Shown: positions 22,736 through 36,403, counted from the first letter of the stretch. The stretch: DNA of 64,000 nt from Diabrotica undecimpunctata (GCF_040954645.1 NC_092806.1:110591231-110655230), one strand, 5' to 3'. Made by a program: numbers and translations. The notes: generated from the letters alone by a model not told the origin.

Positions 22736-25033
22736 GACAGCCGCCATCTTGTGATGCCAGTGTGGGAGGAGCTTACAATTCTAGTGAGATACAAAATTTT
22801 CCCAGGCCCAACCGCCGCAACTCCTGCTAAGTACAACCCAATTTAATAAGTGCTTAGTTAGGTACAGCTATGTTACCCTTCACCTAAGATATACAGTTTA
22901 AACCTAGCTTATGAATTTGACTATCATCTAATATGTACACCCTAACCCTGAATAGTATAGAAAAGTAAAACCTTAGTCTGGAAAACGTAATCTACTTGCC
23001 TACTAGAAAGAAGTATTTCTACATTTAGGCTTCGATTATAAATAGAACATCAAGTAAAATAGAAAATTTATCTTGACGGGATAAACCCCAAAGGGATATC
23101 TATACACAAAAAGAGAAATCAAACGATTTCTACCTGTCGAAACCGAATTCAAATTTTTATCACTGTGCCTTCTAAAACTTACAAAGCAAACAGCTTGATA
23201 AATTACTCGGCAAGGGAATCTAAAAATTGCATTCCACCTGTTCATCCTGTTCATCATCATGGTCAAAATTCGTAGTGAATTCAGTTTCTGGTACTCCAAA
23301 TGGAGTAAAGTAATAAAACATAATGACGGTATTAGATTTTTGTTTCGATACAGGGCAGCGACAAGCCGCTTATACGTATTTCGACAATACTAATAATAAT
23401 AATAGTAGCTCTCGGATTAAATGTGTACACAAATACCTGACATACAAGTATTTTCATTGTATTGACTTTATCTTCTAATATTTGTAACCAGATTGTACTG
23501 CATTCTGCTGAGGATTTTGCAACACAGTTGGTCCAATTTAGCATAATTAGAGTCGCTTCTTTGATTTTTTTTACCATCTCTTTCTTTCAGGTTTATACTA
23601 TCTGTCACTGAGTTACTATTCGTAAGTCAGTAACATATCGAGGATACATCATTTAAATTTTTAAATAACATACATATAAAATCAGAATTTGGTGTTTATT
23701 AAGAGTAAACTAAATGTAAGACAAAATACTAAGTCGGAATAGTATTATAAGATTTTTTTCCTGGTTTTTTTCTCATGATTTACTATGAAATCACTAACAG
23801 GAGGATTTTACTGTCATCATTGTATGTCTTTTTAAAGACGAATCACATCCTATGATTTTTCTGATGGATATTCTCAAGTTAAAGTTGATTTCATGTAATC
23901 GCATGAACTATCTGAAAATAAAGTAGTCCCAGAAACGCAACTCAGTAATATTGGCAATATCATTTTAAAGTCATCTACTTTAAAATGTATAAATATCTGT
24001 CTGAATTGTCAATATAAATGAGTGAGATAAAATGAAATTATTAGAAGAATTTTTCATCAAGTAACAAAAAACAAAATTGGTTTAATTTATTAATGTTTGT
24101 CTTTTGAGAACGATTTTCGAAGTGGAAATTGAAACGTCATTAAACTTATTTTAAACTTAAACTCTGGCTTATTCCCAATAAAAATAGTAACAGCAATATA
24201 TTTTTTGATCTCTGCTATAAAAAAGTCTTCCAAAAGTGCAGATAAAATTATTTTAAAGAAAATTTAATAGATATAAATTTTTAGATAGTCTATATTTCTG
24301 TTAGTCGGTTCATTTGTCTTTCTGTAAGGTAACACTTTAAGCAAAAATCCTAGAGTCTTGAAACTTATATATAGGTTTCTTGCGATCAAAGAAAAAAACC
24401 CTCTTAAATTTAGAGTCAATAGCCTAAGTCAAAGCTCAACAAGCTATCAGATAACTGCCAATGGAGAGGAGACAGAATAAATATCTAAACATGTAACTTT
24501 ACAAAGTTCGATTTTTAATTCAGTACCTTCTACATATTTATATAGTTCTATATATTTATACACAATACAAAATAGTACAAGGAAATTTTTTTTTTCGCTA
24601 TGTTCCCCTACTAAAACGATCAAGCAAAAATTGTCCCTGCCGGTGATAATCCTGCAGTAGTATAGCCGCAGGAACAATGTCTAAGCTGCTAAATTATTCC
24701 GTTTGATTGTTCCCACAATGCACACTGGTGTGTTCTGTAGGAGGGTTATCGTCTGTCTAGATTAATATCGAATTGGAAACGACAAATTGTCCTGAAGGTA
24801 ACTGTAATTCTATTCATTATTGTCATTATTCATTTTGTCGACCCATAACGGGGAATTCGATTACTTTTCCTTCTCTCGTACGTCTTTTTTTTCGATACAT
24901 CGGCTAAACGTTGCGAAACGAATGAAATTGATTTATAAAGGATATACATTGTAGTTAATCGTCACATTGATTTAAAGAATGTTCAGAAAATATAATTTTA
25001 TTCGTTTATTTAATCGAATACCTTTATTTCTTA
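22736..25033. other. Unrecognised DNA
   Basis: No gene is visible. Around 24101-24145 there is a motif (TTTTCGAAGTGGAAATTGAA) that recurs at about 42114-42134; it resembles a decayed hammerhead-bearing terminus and is discussed in the findings. Confidence 0.35.

Positions 25034-26532
<1,499 letters not shown>

Positions 26533-26573
<41 letters not shown>
26533..26573. repeat. (TA)n microsatellite
   Basis: A TA dinucleotide run of about 40 bp. Confidence 0.95.
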
Positions 26574-26578
<5 letters not shown>

Positions 26579-26719
26579 TTTTTGATTCGTATTACTTTAA
26601 AATGAAATAAAGCAAAGATGATTTTTTATAAATTGACATGAAATTGACTTTACTTGAAAGATAAACTTTTGGAACTACATATAACTTTAATATGATTTTT
26701 GGCTTATAACCGCCAAGGC

Positions 26720-27570
26720 CGGTTGTGACGTAGTCTAATCTAAAGGTTCAATTTTTGATGACTTTTTCTCACATTTGTGGCTGTACATCGGTAATAATGC
26801 GGTGAATGTTGTTCTCCAAGTGGTCAATCGTTTCAGGATTATCGGCGTAGACTAGCTACTTTACATATCCCCACAGAAAATAGCTAAGCGGTGTTAAATC
26901 TCATGATTTTGGAGGCCAATTCACGGGTCCCAAATGTGAAATTGTGCGGTTATCAAATTTTTCCTTCAATAAATCAATTAAGGCACGAATTGTGTAACAT
27001 GTTGCACCATTTTGTTAAAACCACAGTTTTTGCATATTATGGTTGTTCAATTGAGGAATAAATACGTTAGTAGTTATGGCTCTATAGCGGTCACCATTGA
27101 CTGTAACGTGCTGACGAGCACCGTTTTTAATGTCGAGCGTGTCGAGCGTTTTTAAAGGATTACGGACCAATGACTAGCAGCCCATAAAGCACACCCAACA
27201 GTTAATTTGATGTAATATTTGTCAACATACACTTAAGGATTGTCTTCTTTCCAAATATGGCAGTTGACGTAGCCATTCAACTAAAAGTGAGCTTCATCGC
27301 TAAACAAAATTCGCTTATGAAAATTAGGATCAAGGTAATCTCGTTTTGTGCCCCCTCACGGAATCTATGCCTAGCAAGATGATCGTGTAGCTTGAATTCT
27401 TGCACGAGTTGAATTTTGTTAGCATGCACACCAAGATCTTTACGCAAAATCTTGCATAAAGTGGATGGACACAAACTGCTGTGCGCGATGGCGCGGTGAA
27501 TAGATTGACTCGGGCCTTCCTCTATGTACTGTACGTCATTTCGTCAACAGTAAGTGCCCTGCGCGCGCCA
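26720..27570 (-). pseudogene. Mariner/IS630-like transposase remnant
   Basis: Reading leftward: SLCPSTLCKILRKDLGVHAN (helix-turn-helix region, about 27480-27420), KIQLVQEFKLHDH, ILFSDEAHF (first Asp, about 27310-27284), LTVGCALWAA, an LWF-stop-QNGATC block near 27010 where the family has QQDGAT, NWPPKS followed by DLTPL near 26915-26880 and FCGDM near 26870. Stops and frameshifts occur throughout. As in the copy at 4956-5946, Asn replaces the second catalytic Asp. No terminal inverted repeats were recognised. It lies directly upstream of the hAT gene on the opposite strand. Confidence 0.8.
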
Positions 27571-28049
27571 CCTGCCGCTACCAGCAATGCTCTTTTGTTT
27601 TAACTCTTATCTCACTCAGTTAAGCGCAGTCACCGATGAGTATGGACGTCATTCTTTTATTTTTTCGCTTGCTCCGCGCGTTTGTAAAATGGATAAATAT
27701 CGCCTTCAACATCTAGTACGAGTGTTAATAGCGGTGTTGGTGAATCAAATCCGACAAAAATAGACATTACGATGACATTTATTCAAAATACGGGTTTATA
27801 GTCATGTTATAAATAATAAACCTCAATGTGTTATTTGGGCGATGTTTTATCACGTGAGAGTTTGTAACCGTCAAAACTTATGCGCCATCTCACAACTAAG
27901 CATCAAAAAGAAGCTAATAAACCGTTAACTTATTTTGAACGAAAGTTGAAAGCTCTTAGTCTGCAGCAAAATATTATAATTCAGGTAAGTATAGTATAAT
28001 AATGCTTTCCTAGTCTCCACAAAGTGTTGCTCAGAGCCTCATTGCACTT

Positions 28050-29745
28050 AAGTGACAAGCTTCTTCTTTTTCTGGCATTCAGTGTCTCCTGTAGAAGTTG
28101 CTAATCAACATGGCTATTTGCACTTTTGAAACTGCTGCGCGGAATAATTCGACCGATGTCATTCCGAAACAGTCACGAAGGTTACGCAGCTAAGAAGTTC
28201 TTCTACTCCCCACGCTTCTTCGTCCAGCTATTTTTCCTTGCATTATAAGCTAAAGAAATTCATATCTTGTGACTCTAGGGACGTGAACAAGGAACTCAAG
28301 TTTTCTCTTATTTATAGTAAATACAATTTCAGATTCAATATTGCGTCTTTCTAGCACTGCCTGATTTGTGACTGTATTTATCCAGGATACTCTGAGAATT
28401 CGTCTGTAGACCCACATTTTAAAGGAAAAATATAACACCTAACCAGAATTTCTCAGAATGTTGGTTTTTCTCGTTGACAACAGCTCCAAGGTATTTGTAC
28501 CGAGAAACTAACTTAATGAGCTGTCCATTAGAGACTTCTTCTTCTTCTTCTTCTTATGCCGTCCCCATTAACGGAGGTTGGCGTCCACATTTTTAAAAGT
28601 TTCTCTGTCTTTTGCAACGTGGAATAATTCGTCTACAGTCATGTTTGTCCAGTCTCAAATATTTCGCAGCCATGACTTCCTCTTTCTACCTATTCCCTTT
28701 TTGCCATCGACTCTACCCTGCATGATGACCTGCAGAGGACTATATTTATCATTTCTCAGTATGTGTCCAAGGTATGCAGTCTTGCGTACTTTTATTGTTC
28801 TCAACAATTTTTTGTCTCGCCCATCCTTCTCAGCACTTCCTCATTGGTGACCCTGGCAGTCCATGGAATTCTCAACATTCTCCGGTATATCCAAAGTTCA
28901 AAGGCTTCAAGCTTCTTAACTATTTGCGCTTTTAATGTCCATGTCTCTACCCCGTACAATAGTTGCGATAAGACGTACCATTCAACAAACCTCAGTCTCA
29001 GCGCAGTATTCAGATTTTTGAATGCTTGAATTTTAAGAACGCTGCCCTTGCCATTTCTATTCGTACCCTGATCTCTTGGTCTGGATCTAATTCTGTGTTG
29101 ATGTAAGCTCCCAGATATTTATATATTGTCACTCTCTCTATTTGCTGTCCACCAAGAGTTAGTTGTTCATTATTTATTGGACTCCTTGATACTATCATAA
29201 ATTTGGTCTTGTCTGTGTTGATGTCAAGTCCCATTTAAATGCATTCACTATTTATTGCATCAAGTAAAGTTCAATTATTAGAGACTAATTGTCCGCAATT
29301 ATCGTTAACTTTTTTTTAGATATTTGTCATTTCGATTTTCTTGATATTGATAGGTAAACCATGTGTCATAATAATCATAGATACTTTATCGAAGAGTGTC
29401 TGGTGGAGGTATCCCAAATTGTTGGCTATTAAAGCCGTATCGTCAGCATATCTGATGTTATTGACAAGAACTTTATTTATCGCTATTCTAGCTGACTAAT
29501 CATCCAAAGCTTCACGAAAAATATGTTCTGGGTATAAATTGGATAGCATTTACTAGAGAATACATCCCTATCGTACACCCTTCTGAATATTTACTTCCTC
29601 TGACAACGAGCTTTCGAGTTTTATTCTTGCCGTTTGACCCCAGTATAATCTTGATATTTAATCATATTGATAATAAATGTTTAGTTTTTGCAATATTTCC
29701 AATAGTTTCTCGTGCTTAACATTGTCAAAGGCGATAAGCTTAAGG
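28050..29745 (-). pseudogene. RTE-like LINE in the hAT intron (host of a nested copy)
   Basis: Minus-strand text: AFDNVKHEKLLEILQKLN near 29735-29680, QTARIKLESSLSEEV and VNIQKGVR (motif B region) near 29640-29570, LTIRLL near 29450, then after the nested insertion NGQLIKLVSRYKYLGAVV near 28530-28480, MWVYRRILRVSWINTVTNQA, INKRKLEFL and FRAAVSKVQIAMLISNF, with a GAA-rich tail near 28060. The LINE is interrupted by a second RTE at 28537-29276. Frameshifts are frequent. Confidence 0.75.
28537..29276 (-). mobile_element. 5'-truncated RTE copy nested in another RTE
   Basis: The copy starts at MGLDINTDKTKFMIVSRSP (29234 leftward), continues with YKYLGAYINTELDPDQEIRV, and ends with GRVDGKKGIGRKRKSWLR-type text, NVDANLR and a (GAA)n tail at 28537-28553. 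ATTAGAGACT flanks it at 28527-28536 and 29277-29286, a perfect 10-bp target duplication, and the host RTE reading resumes on both sides. Related 3' ends lie at 34692-34914 and about 52285-52373. Confidence 0.9.
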
Positions 29746-31368
29746 CGACTATTCTAATTATTGCTATTTTTACTGTTGATGTTTTATGATGTTAATTCCT
29801 TGTTCTTCGCATGTAACTTTGGATTATACTTAATTTCGGTGTGCAAAGGTTCCGCGTTCTTAAGTTTTATTGACTATTCACTATTCACTTAGAGGCTATT
29901 CACTTTTATATTGTTTGGTTTATTTTCAGGCATCCAGTGTCAATGAGTCAACATTATTAGCTAGCTACAAAGTCGCATATCGAGTTGCTAAAGCAGGGAA
30001 ACCAAATACAATTGCCGAAAATCTTATTTTTCTAGTAATACTTGATATGGTTGAAATTATGGTCAGTAAGCAGGAGGCAGACAAAAATTAAAAGACGTAC
30101 ATACCACTTTATGACAATACTATTTCACGCAGAATAAACGATGTGGCCAAGGGTATTCAAAAACAAGTATGTAGTCAAAAATTTAAGAACTTTGCAATTT
30201 GACGAATTTACAGATGTTTCCACTGCGCACAGTTTGTAGTATTTGTGCGCGTTGAAGCAGATGATAGTATCACGGAAGAAATCTTATTTTGCAAAGCACT
30301 TCCTGCAAATACTACTGGCCAGTCTTCGTCCGATATGTTTTTAGAAAACATTTGCGACTATATTATTGCGACTGGCAAAAATAGCGGACTCATTGCAAAA
30401 TCAAAATCGATAATGCCAAACATGTCCTGGATACACTGTTTTCTTCATCAACAAGCTCTAGCTGCGAAGGTAGTACCTTCTGATTTAAATGACGTGCTCA
30501 AGGAGGTAATAAAAATTGTAAATTCTAGCCAAGGTAAAGCTTTGCAAACCCGGCTGTTCAGAATCGTTTGTGAGGATATGGACTCGCTCCATTAAAATCT
30601 CCTGTATCACACAGTGGTTAGGTGGCTATCCAAAGAGATGGTATTGACAGTCCTGAGTTCTAGAACTGAGAGCTGAATTGTTAACATTTTTACAAGATGC
30701 AAAATTTGAATATGCTTATCCTTTTTCTAAACCTATTTGGCTCTGGAAATGAGTATTTTAGCAGATCTTTTTAGCCACCTTAATAATTTAAATAAAAATC
30801 TTCAAGGAATAGAAGAAATTTTAACAGCTAACGATAAAGTAAAAGCATTTCACGCACAACTTGTTTTTGGTCAAACTCTATGTAAAACAAAATGTTTGAG
30901 TATTTTCCATGTGTTCAGAAGATTGTTGAAGGTAATGCAACAGACTAAAGTTTTTCAGTATTGGCTCACATTCCTTACATGATACAGAGCTTGCATAATT
31001 TACAAGAGCAACTTTTGACATACTTAGGCTCTGATGTGGACAATGGGTGTAGATGGATTTTAAACCGTTTTTTGGACAAATCAATAGATCTGACTGATAT
31101 CACCATAAAAATGAATTTAGAAATTTAGAAATCATGAAAATGAAAATGTATTCTGGACGAAAAGAAAACACGAATACCAGAGCTGACAAGGGAAGCTCTT
31201 ATTAAGTTATTAGTGCAATTCACCACTTCATACTTGCGTAAATTGACATTTTCTTTAATGGTGGACATTAAAATTAGGAAATGATTGCACTATTAAAGTT
31301 TCTAAAATAGCACTACGATTTAATAAACTTTTGAAAAATAAACGGGCACATCATTCCCACTAAAATTT

Positions 31369-31470
31369 TTTTTTTATAAGAACCTCAACTGTCTCTTTCA
31401 GCCGGCGACCTCCCGAGTAAGACTTCGCGAACCGCCTAGAGCTCGTGACCCACAGATTAAAAAACACTAC
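31369..31470 (+). repeat. Probable 3' terminal region of the hAT element
   Basis: Downstream of the transposase stop lies TTCGCGAACCGCC, then CGTGACCCACAGATTAAAAA and ACACTAC near 31470. This resembles the terminal inverted repeats of ZBED5-type hAT elements (reverse complement AGTGTTTTTTAATCTGTGGG). No matching left terminus was found upstream of 27691, so the 5' end is lost. Confidence 0.5.
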
Positions 31471-31992
31471 TTTAAAGGAATTATAATAGCATAAACAGAT
31501 TCTAATGTATATAACGGTATTTTATGAAAGTATTACAGGGGTAACTTTTTAAAAAGTTTTATCGAAGATAGCTGGATATATTTAAGGGTTGTTTTAATAG
31601 GAAGTATTAGCGGCCTAAACTAATTTTTTGAGAAATATTTACAAAATAATAAACTTACATATCAAGTGTTTTTATAAAATTTAATAAAATAAACGAAAAT
31701 AAGACAGAATGTTACGTTCGGTTTTTTACAATGGGAGATCTATAGGGATATACTATTTGGCAAAGACAACTTATGTCACAATTTAGTACTCAATTCAGTG
31801 AAAAACCACTGCCGTGGCATTTTTTGACTTTGGATGTGTCATATACTTATTATATTTTCATTATTAGATAATAAATGTGAATATTAGACCTAATTAAATC
31901 TGTTATTCAGGAAGTTGGCGTTGACTTTACTTTTGTTATCAAATGCTTAAAAGTAACATAAAAGTTTTGTTTTGACTAAATAACTTCATGTA
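31471..31992. other. Unrecognised DNA
   Basis: No gene or repeat boundary recognised. Confidence 0.4.
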
Positions 31993-32003
31993 AACTATAA
32001 ATA

Positions 32004-32257
32004 AATAGAAATTCCAGAAAACTGGAATACCTAGGCCAAGTGATGAGGGGACCAAAATATGAAATTTTGAGACTCATAATACAGGGAAATATTCAAGGAA
32101 GAAGATCTGTTGGCGAAAGGCAGAACTCATGGTTGAAGAATCGTGATTGGTATCAATGCAGATCGATTGATTTGATTAGAGCAGCAAGTTCAAAAATAAA
32201 AATAGCCATTATGATTGCTAACCTCCATAGGGGGACGGCACTCTAAAAAGAAGAAGT
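32004..32257 (+). mobile_element. 5'-truncated RTE 3' end with perfect target duplication
   Basis: The 254-bp insertion encodes the RTE tail: LEYLGQVMRGPKYEILRLII, then QGRRSVGERQNSWLK and KIKIAIMIANLHRGTAL with a stop, and ends AAAAAGAAGAAG. AACTATAAATA occurs at 31993-32003 and again at 32258-32268, a perfect 11-bp target-site duplication. Coding is almost open (32040-32246), so it is relatively young. Confidence 0.92.
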
Positions 32258-32268
32258 AACTATAAATA

Positions 32269-33172
32269 TTTACAGACACAATTGTTGGTTATTTGGTCTT
32301 AATTTGCGGATACAATTTAGTATACTTAGTTTCTAATGCATAAAAATGTGACGATATTATATAAGTCTATTGTATAAGGTCATGCTATATACTTATATAA
32401 TTAAACAAGCATCTAACTACACATTTATTTGATTTGTTACAATTTACAAAAAAAAAACGTTCCATTAAGCAAAAAAAACAGGTCAAGACATCAACTGCTG
32501 AGAGTAATATGTTACATAATGTACATTTTCATTTTTAAAACGAACCAAAAATACGATGACTAATGATGACTAGCTTGATGTACCGTTAACAATTTTATTA
32601 ATGCTTCTGACGGTTTTTATGATCAAGCTAACCATTATTTTTTCAAGCCATTTCATTCAGAAGAGTAAACGATTTCAATTAGCTGTTTTCTAACTACGCA
32701 CAAAAGGTTTTTTGAGGAATGTCAATATTGAGGTTAATAACTTTTTATCGCTAGATTTGAATCTCGAAATTTTTGGTAACTGTATGTAATTTTAAAGTGG
32801 AAGTCGTGATAAGTGGAATTACGAACTATATTAAAGATGTCAATAATACGGAACGTTTTTAAAAAATAAAAACAGAAGGCGATGTATTATATAGTATTGG
32901 AAAGCTGTTGAGCCTGAATTTTTAAATCTTTTTGTAAATAAATCGTTATATAAATAATCGTTTGAACTTCCGAATCAGAAACTACTGCCAAATATTTTAA
33001 AAAACTTCTTGGAAAGAACCTCTATTTAAACATATTTTTAAATATTTTAAGGCATTTGAAATATCAGTAACTTTCGACTGAAGTAGAGTCTGAATCGATA
33101 GTCTGTAGAATTTTGCAGTGAAAACCCAATGACAAAATAAAACTTAACAGAACCGTTAGCACTTTTATTATA
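32269..33172. other. Unrecognised DNA
   Basis: AT-rich with poly(A) runs; nothing recognised. Confidence 0.4.
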
Positions 33173-33604
33173 CAGTGTGGTCCTTAAGTAATTGTACAAA
33201 AAAAAAACAGTAGATTCTACACTTAAGAATATTGATATTAATGAGAATAAAAAAGAATAAAGTTGAAATTTAAATTTATATTTTTCGCTACAACTTTTAT
33301 GTTTGTGGACATTTATGTATAAACGTTTATAACTGGAGGCTTTTGAGTGTGAGGAATTAAGCTGTTGCTTACTTTAATATAGCTGATAGAGGGTGCCACA
33401 CATATATTATGCACTATTTGTGTTAAAAAATATTAAAGATACATTATTTTAGCAATTAATATTATACTATACAATTTAATTAATTAATTCATTAATAGTT
33501 CATTTCTATAAAAACAACGCAAAGTTATAAACTAGCACACCATGCTTTCTTACCGCTGCTAAATGTTTTGTTCGACAACTATTTCAGTCGTCAGAGACGA
33601 AAAT

Positions 33605-33990
33605 GCCACTAAACCTCTAAAAATCATACGAACAAGCTGAATTTTGCTGAAAATGTCAATTTTGGAACCTCAAATAATATGCAAAAAAGTTTATTACTCC
33701 TACCCTCGGACTTCCCCATAAATCCCTCGAACACATTAGAAAACAATGATTCAAACTAGACATATAGCTGAAAATTTGTAAATGAAATTTGTATCAACTC
33801 GACGGTAAAAATTCGATTTCTTTTGATCACAGTATCCTATTGACAAAAATCAAAATGCGCTTTAAAGATGAAGCGCGCAGCTTTCGTAACAAATTTTTGC
33901 ATTTTGTCGCAAATAAAGTCCGTTTCTATAAAGCTGTTAAATAAATGAAGGTTGCGCGATTTTTGCCATATTTTACGATTATTTATACAT
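33605..33990. repeat. Partial copy of the 3.3-4.5 kb foldback family
   Basis: Matches 3340-3480 (ACTCCTACCC, then a proline-codon rich stretch), then 3665-3740 (AACTCGACGGTAAAAATTCG, identical 20 bp) and the reverse complement of 4100-4260 (GCGATTTTTGCCAT). It lacks about 190 bp relative to copy 1. It is the spacer region of the palindromic element 33173-35719. Confidence 0.75.
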
Positions 33991-34238
33991 TATTTTACGA
34001 GGTTTACCTTTTTTTGTTGAAATAATGTATCTTAAATATTTTTTAACACAAATAGCGTTAGCTTGAAGAACAAAAAAGTTAAGCGGAAATTTATGGCACA
34101 TATGTGGCATATGTTGCGCCCCCTATTAACTACATTAACGTGTTCATCAAATTATAATTTCTCATACACAAATGCCTGCAGTTATAAAATTTTATATATA
34201 AATGTCCAATAACATGAAAGTTATAAAGATAAATAAAA

Positions 34239-35572
34239 CAGCGGCGGCTCGTGGCCTAAAAAAGAGGTGAAGATGAGGAAAGCTTGTCGGGGCCAAAAGG
34301 AGTTTTGGTACCTACTTCGCGCCCAAATCTCATTAAAAATTCGTTAAAAAAATGTATAGAGTTTGAGGCCCTAATAACTTGAAAACAGTTTTTTAGGGCA
34401 CTTATACTAGATACGATTCGTTCTGCTTGCCTGGGGTAATTTAGTTCTGAACCTTGACATTTCATTGAGGGTTTTTTGGCGATTAAAACACCACGCCTTC
34501 TAAAACGGGTTGGTGAGTTTCGATTCAGCCGCCCACTCTGAGTCAGATGCTGATTGCAGCCGACCACTCTGAATCAGACGCAGATGTTTAAAATACTGGT
34601 TGGTCGACCATATAAAAGAACATCCCTTTTATCTTCATTTTTCCAATGCCTAAACGGAGTCTCTAATATATTACACACCAAGTCAATAATTTAGCCACCA
34701 TTTAATATAGTCATAATTAATGCAGGTCATCATGCAGGGTAGAGTCGATGGCAAAAAGGGAATAGGTAGAAAGAGGAAATCATGGCTGCGAAATATTCGA
34801 GACTGGACAAACATGACTGTAGACGAATTATTCCACGTTGCAAAAGACAGAGAAACTTTTAGAAAAGTGGTCGCCAACCTCCGTTAATGGAGACGGCATA
34901 GGAAGAAGAAGAAGAAGTCACTAATTGGATTCATGTCTGTCTAAAATTATATTTGTCCAAACGAAATCCACGAGAACACTTTATATCCGAAATCCTAAAC
35001 AAACCACAGAGAAATGTATTAATAAAGTGCACTAAACAAATAAAATTAATACTGTGACTGAACTAAACTAATAAATACTATACTATACACTATACTATAT
35101 AAAAAATATCTATATAATAGACTAAATTTCAAAATATTGTCGCTGAGAGAAATTTCCGAAAAATAGGAATACCAAATACATATCCAACAGTGGGTGAAGA
35201 CGGATAATATATTTTTAGACGGAACTGCACTCACCAGTTTTCTTAGCTATCACTAAGGATAGGCTGACGTCACGTTGCCATGGCAACCGTGAACGATTAT
35301 GCAGATGGATTTCGCATTTCAAAAATAATATTCACCTATTCCTGAATCCTACACGGCTAGTGACACAGGTCAGGACTTGACCGTCAAGTACGTACCGCTA
35401 ATAAAGCTAGTTGTCTTTTTTAATTTTCAGATTAATTAAAAGAGAATAAATAATTGATTTCAGAATTTAGATATAATAATGTTGCTTTAATTTTTTATTT
35501 ATTTGTCTCAATTTAATTATATTTTTTTGGTGAACCTCACCTTCACCTACTTCACCTGGCCGGCCGCCGCTG
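34239..35572. mobile_element. hAT-type non-autonomous element with 8-bp target duplication
   Basis: The ends are CAGCGGCGGC and its exact complement GCCGCCGCTG. AAATAAAA flanks both (34231-34238 and 35573-35580), and an 8-bp duplication is diagnostic of hAT elements. Subterminal GGTGAAG repeats appear on both sides in inverted orientation. There is no transposase; the minus-strand open frame at 34256-34567 matches nothing I know. A 223-bp RTE fragment is inserted at 34692-34914. Confidence 0.85.
34692..34914 (+). mobile_element. 5'-truncated RTE 3' end nested in the hAT-type element
   Basis: Encodes VIMQGRVDGKKGIGRKRKSW, RNIRDWTNMTVDELFHVAKD and KVVANLR with a stop, then a (GAA)n tail. AAGTCAATAATT (34680-34691) and AAGTCACTAATT (34915-34926) form a 12-bp target duplication with one mismatch. 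It belongs to the same subfamily as 28537-29276 and 52285-52373. Confidence 0.88.
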
Positions 35573-35721
35573 AAATAAAATTTTAAATTTCAACTTTATC
35601 TAACAGCCTGTATCTCTCTTAGTATCAACATTTTATCAAAGCAAGTTGGCTTAAACCGTAATATTTTAAAGCTTAGAATTTACTGTTTTTTTTTGTTTAA
35701 TTACCTAAGGACCACTTTGTA

Positions 35722-36186
35722 TATTCAAATCTTGTCTTTTATTCTTCCTTCTATCATTGAACACTCCATCTTTTTTTTGTTTTGTCGCTTCATTTGAGGA
35801 ATTGTTTATTGTTAGGAACAGTCCACAATCCACACTCAGTAGGTCATTACTTGCAGAACATACTGATCTAAGACTTTTTGTTTTAGATTAAGCGGTATGT
35901 TACCGTCTTTAAATACATTTTCATAAGTTCCATATTGTTCCCATCCATATGCTATTCTTCTTTATACCTCACCTGTTTGGTTATCCTTGCCTATTTTAAT
36001 TTTGAGTTTAATAACAAGTTCTATTTCGTCTTTCTGGATTTTGAAGTTGTTTCTGGACACAAGGTTCGTCATGAATTTTGTTTGGGGAATATTTATCTTT
36101 AAACTGATTTCTCTGCAGGATCTTCCCAATTTTTCTAACATGGTGGTGATTTTGAAAATCTCATCAAAAATGACAAATAAAATGTA
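35722..36186 (-). pseudogene. RTE-like RT fragment
   Basis: Minus-strand translation: LEKLGRSCREISLKINIPQT (about 36140-36080), KFMTNLVSRNNFKIQKDEIE, then in another frame GWEQYGTYENVFKDGNIPLN and LDQYVLQVMTY near 35860. This corresponds to the region just after the YADD motif of the RTE at 53463-55160 (KTKMMTNLVPNELIEIEKSP), so the two are related. It abuts the right end of the Tc1-like element. Confidence 0.7.
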
Positions 36187-36403
36187 CTAAATTAAGAAAT
36201 ATATATCAAGGAAATGTGTGGTAACGTAAACATAGGAATGATGCAAACTAATAGGAACCTAAAAAAAATAAAAATAACAAAATTAAAAAAAAAACCAACA
36301 AAACCCGATAAGGTTGAAAATGTATAGTTATTGAGAACAGAGATAGGAAATCGGAAGCTAATTTTGTGGTAGACACATTTTTCCAAAATAATTCGGCAGG
36401 TAT

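Larger units (their letters stand above)
27985..29929 (+). other. Intron of the hAT transposase gene
   Basis: GTAAGT at 27985-27990 and a T-rich tract ending TTTTCAG at 29929 allow the reading frame to pass from LQQNIIIQ to ASSVNES without loss, as in relatives. Most of its 1945 bp is made of RTE insertions (28050-29745). Confidence 0.75.
27691..31363 (+). pseudogene. ZBED5/SCAND3-like hAT transposase with one intron
   Basis: Exon 1 (27691-27984) starts MDKYRLQ and contains a BED zinc finger (about 27824-27903: CVI, then a 1-nt loss at the next Cys, ending HLTTKH) followed by NKPLTYFERKLKALSLQQ. A GTAAGT donor at 27985 and a TTTTCAG acceptor ending at 29929 define a phase-0 intron. Exon 2 starts ASSVNESTLLASYKVAYRVA, then FVRVEADDSITEEILFCKAL, KSIMPNMSWIHCFLHQQALA and DLNDVLKEVIKIVNSSQG, and ends with LLVQFTTSYLRKLTFSLMV and NKRAHHSH with a stop at 31361-31363. 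Frameshifts and stops break it, and the expected CTDGA block with the second catalytic Asp is not recognisable. The family is hAT-derived and includes host-domesticated members, but this copy is dead. Confidence 0.85.
33173..35719. mobile_element. Tc1/mariner-like non-autonomous palindromic element, carrying nested insertions
   Basis: The termini are inverted copies: left CAGTGTGGTCCTTAAGTAAT and the right end reading as its complement CAAAGTGGTCCTTAGGTAAT, flanked by TA at 33171-33172 and 35720-35721. Inner inverted segments at about 33280-33470 and 34020-34220 pair with each other, so most of the element is a long palindrome. Without the hAT-type insertion at 34231-35572 it is about 1.2 kb. 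No transposase is seen; mobilisation would need a related Tc1/mariner enzyme. A segment of the foldback family (33605-33990) lies at its centre. Confidence 0.75.

Noticed and set aside
34256..34567. 103-codon minus-strand open frame in the hAT-type element
   Set aside because: It spans the terminal repeat and has no transposase motif; probably chance.
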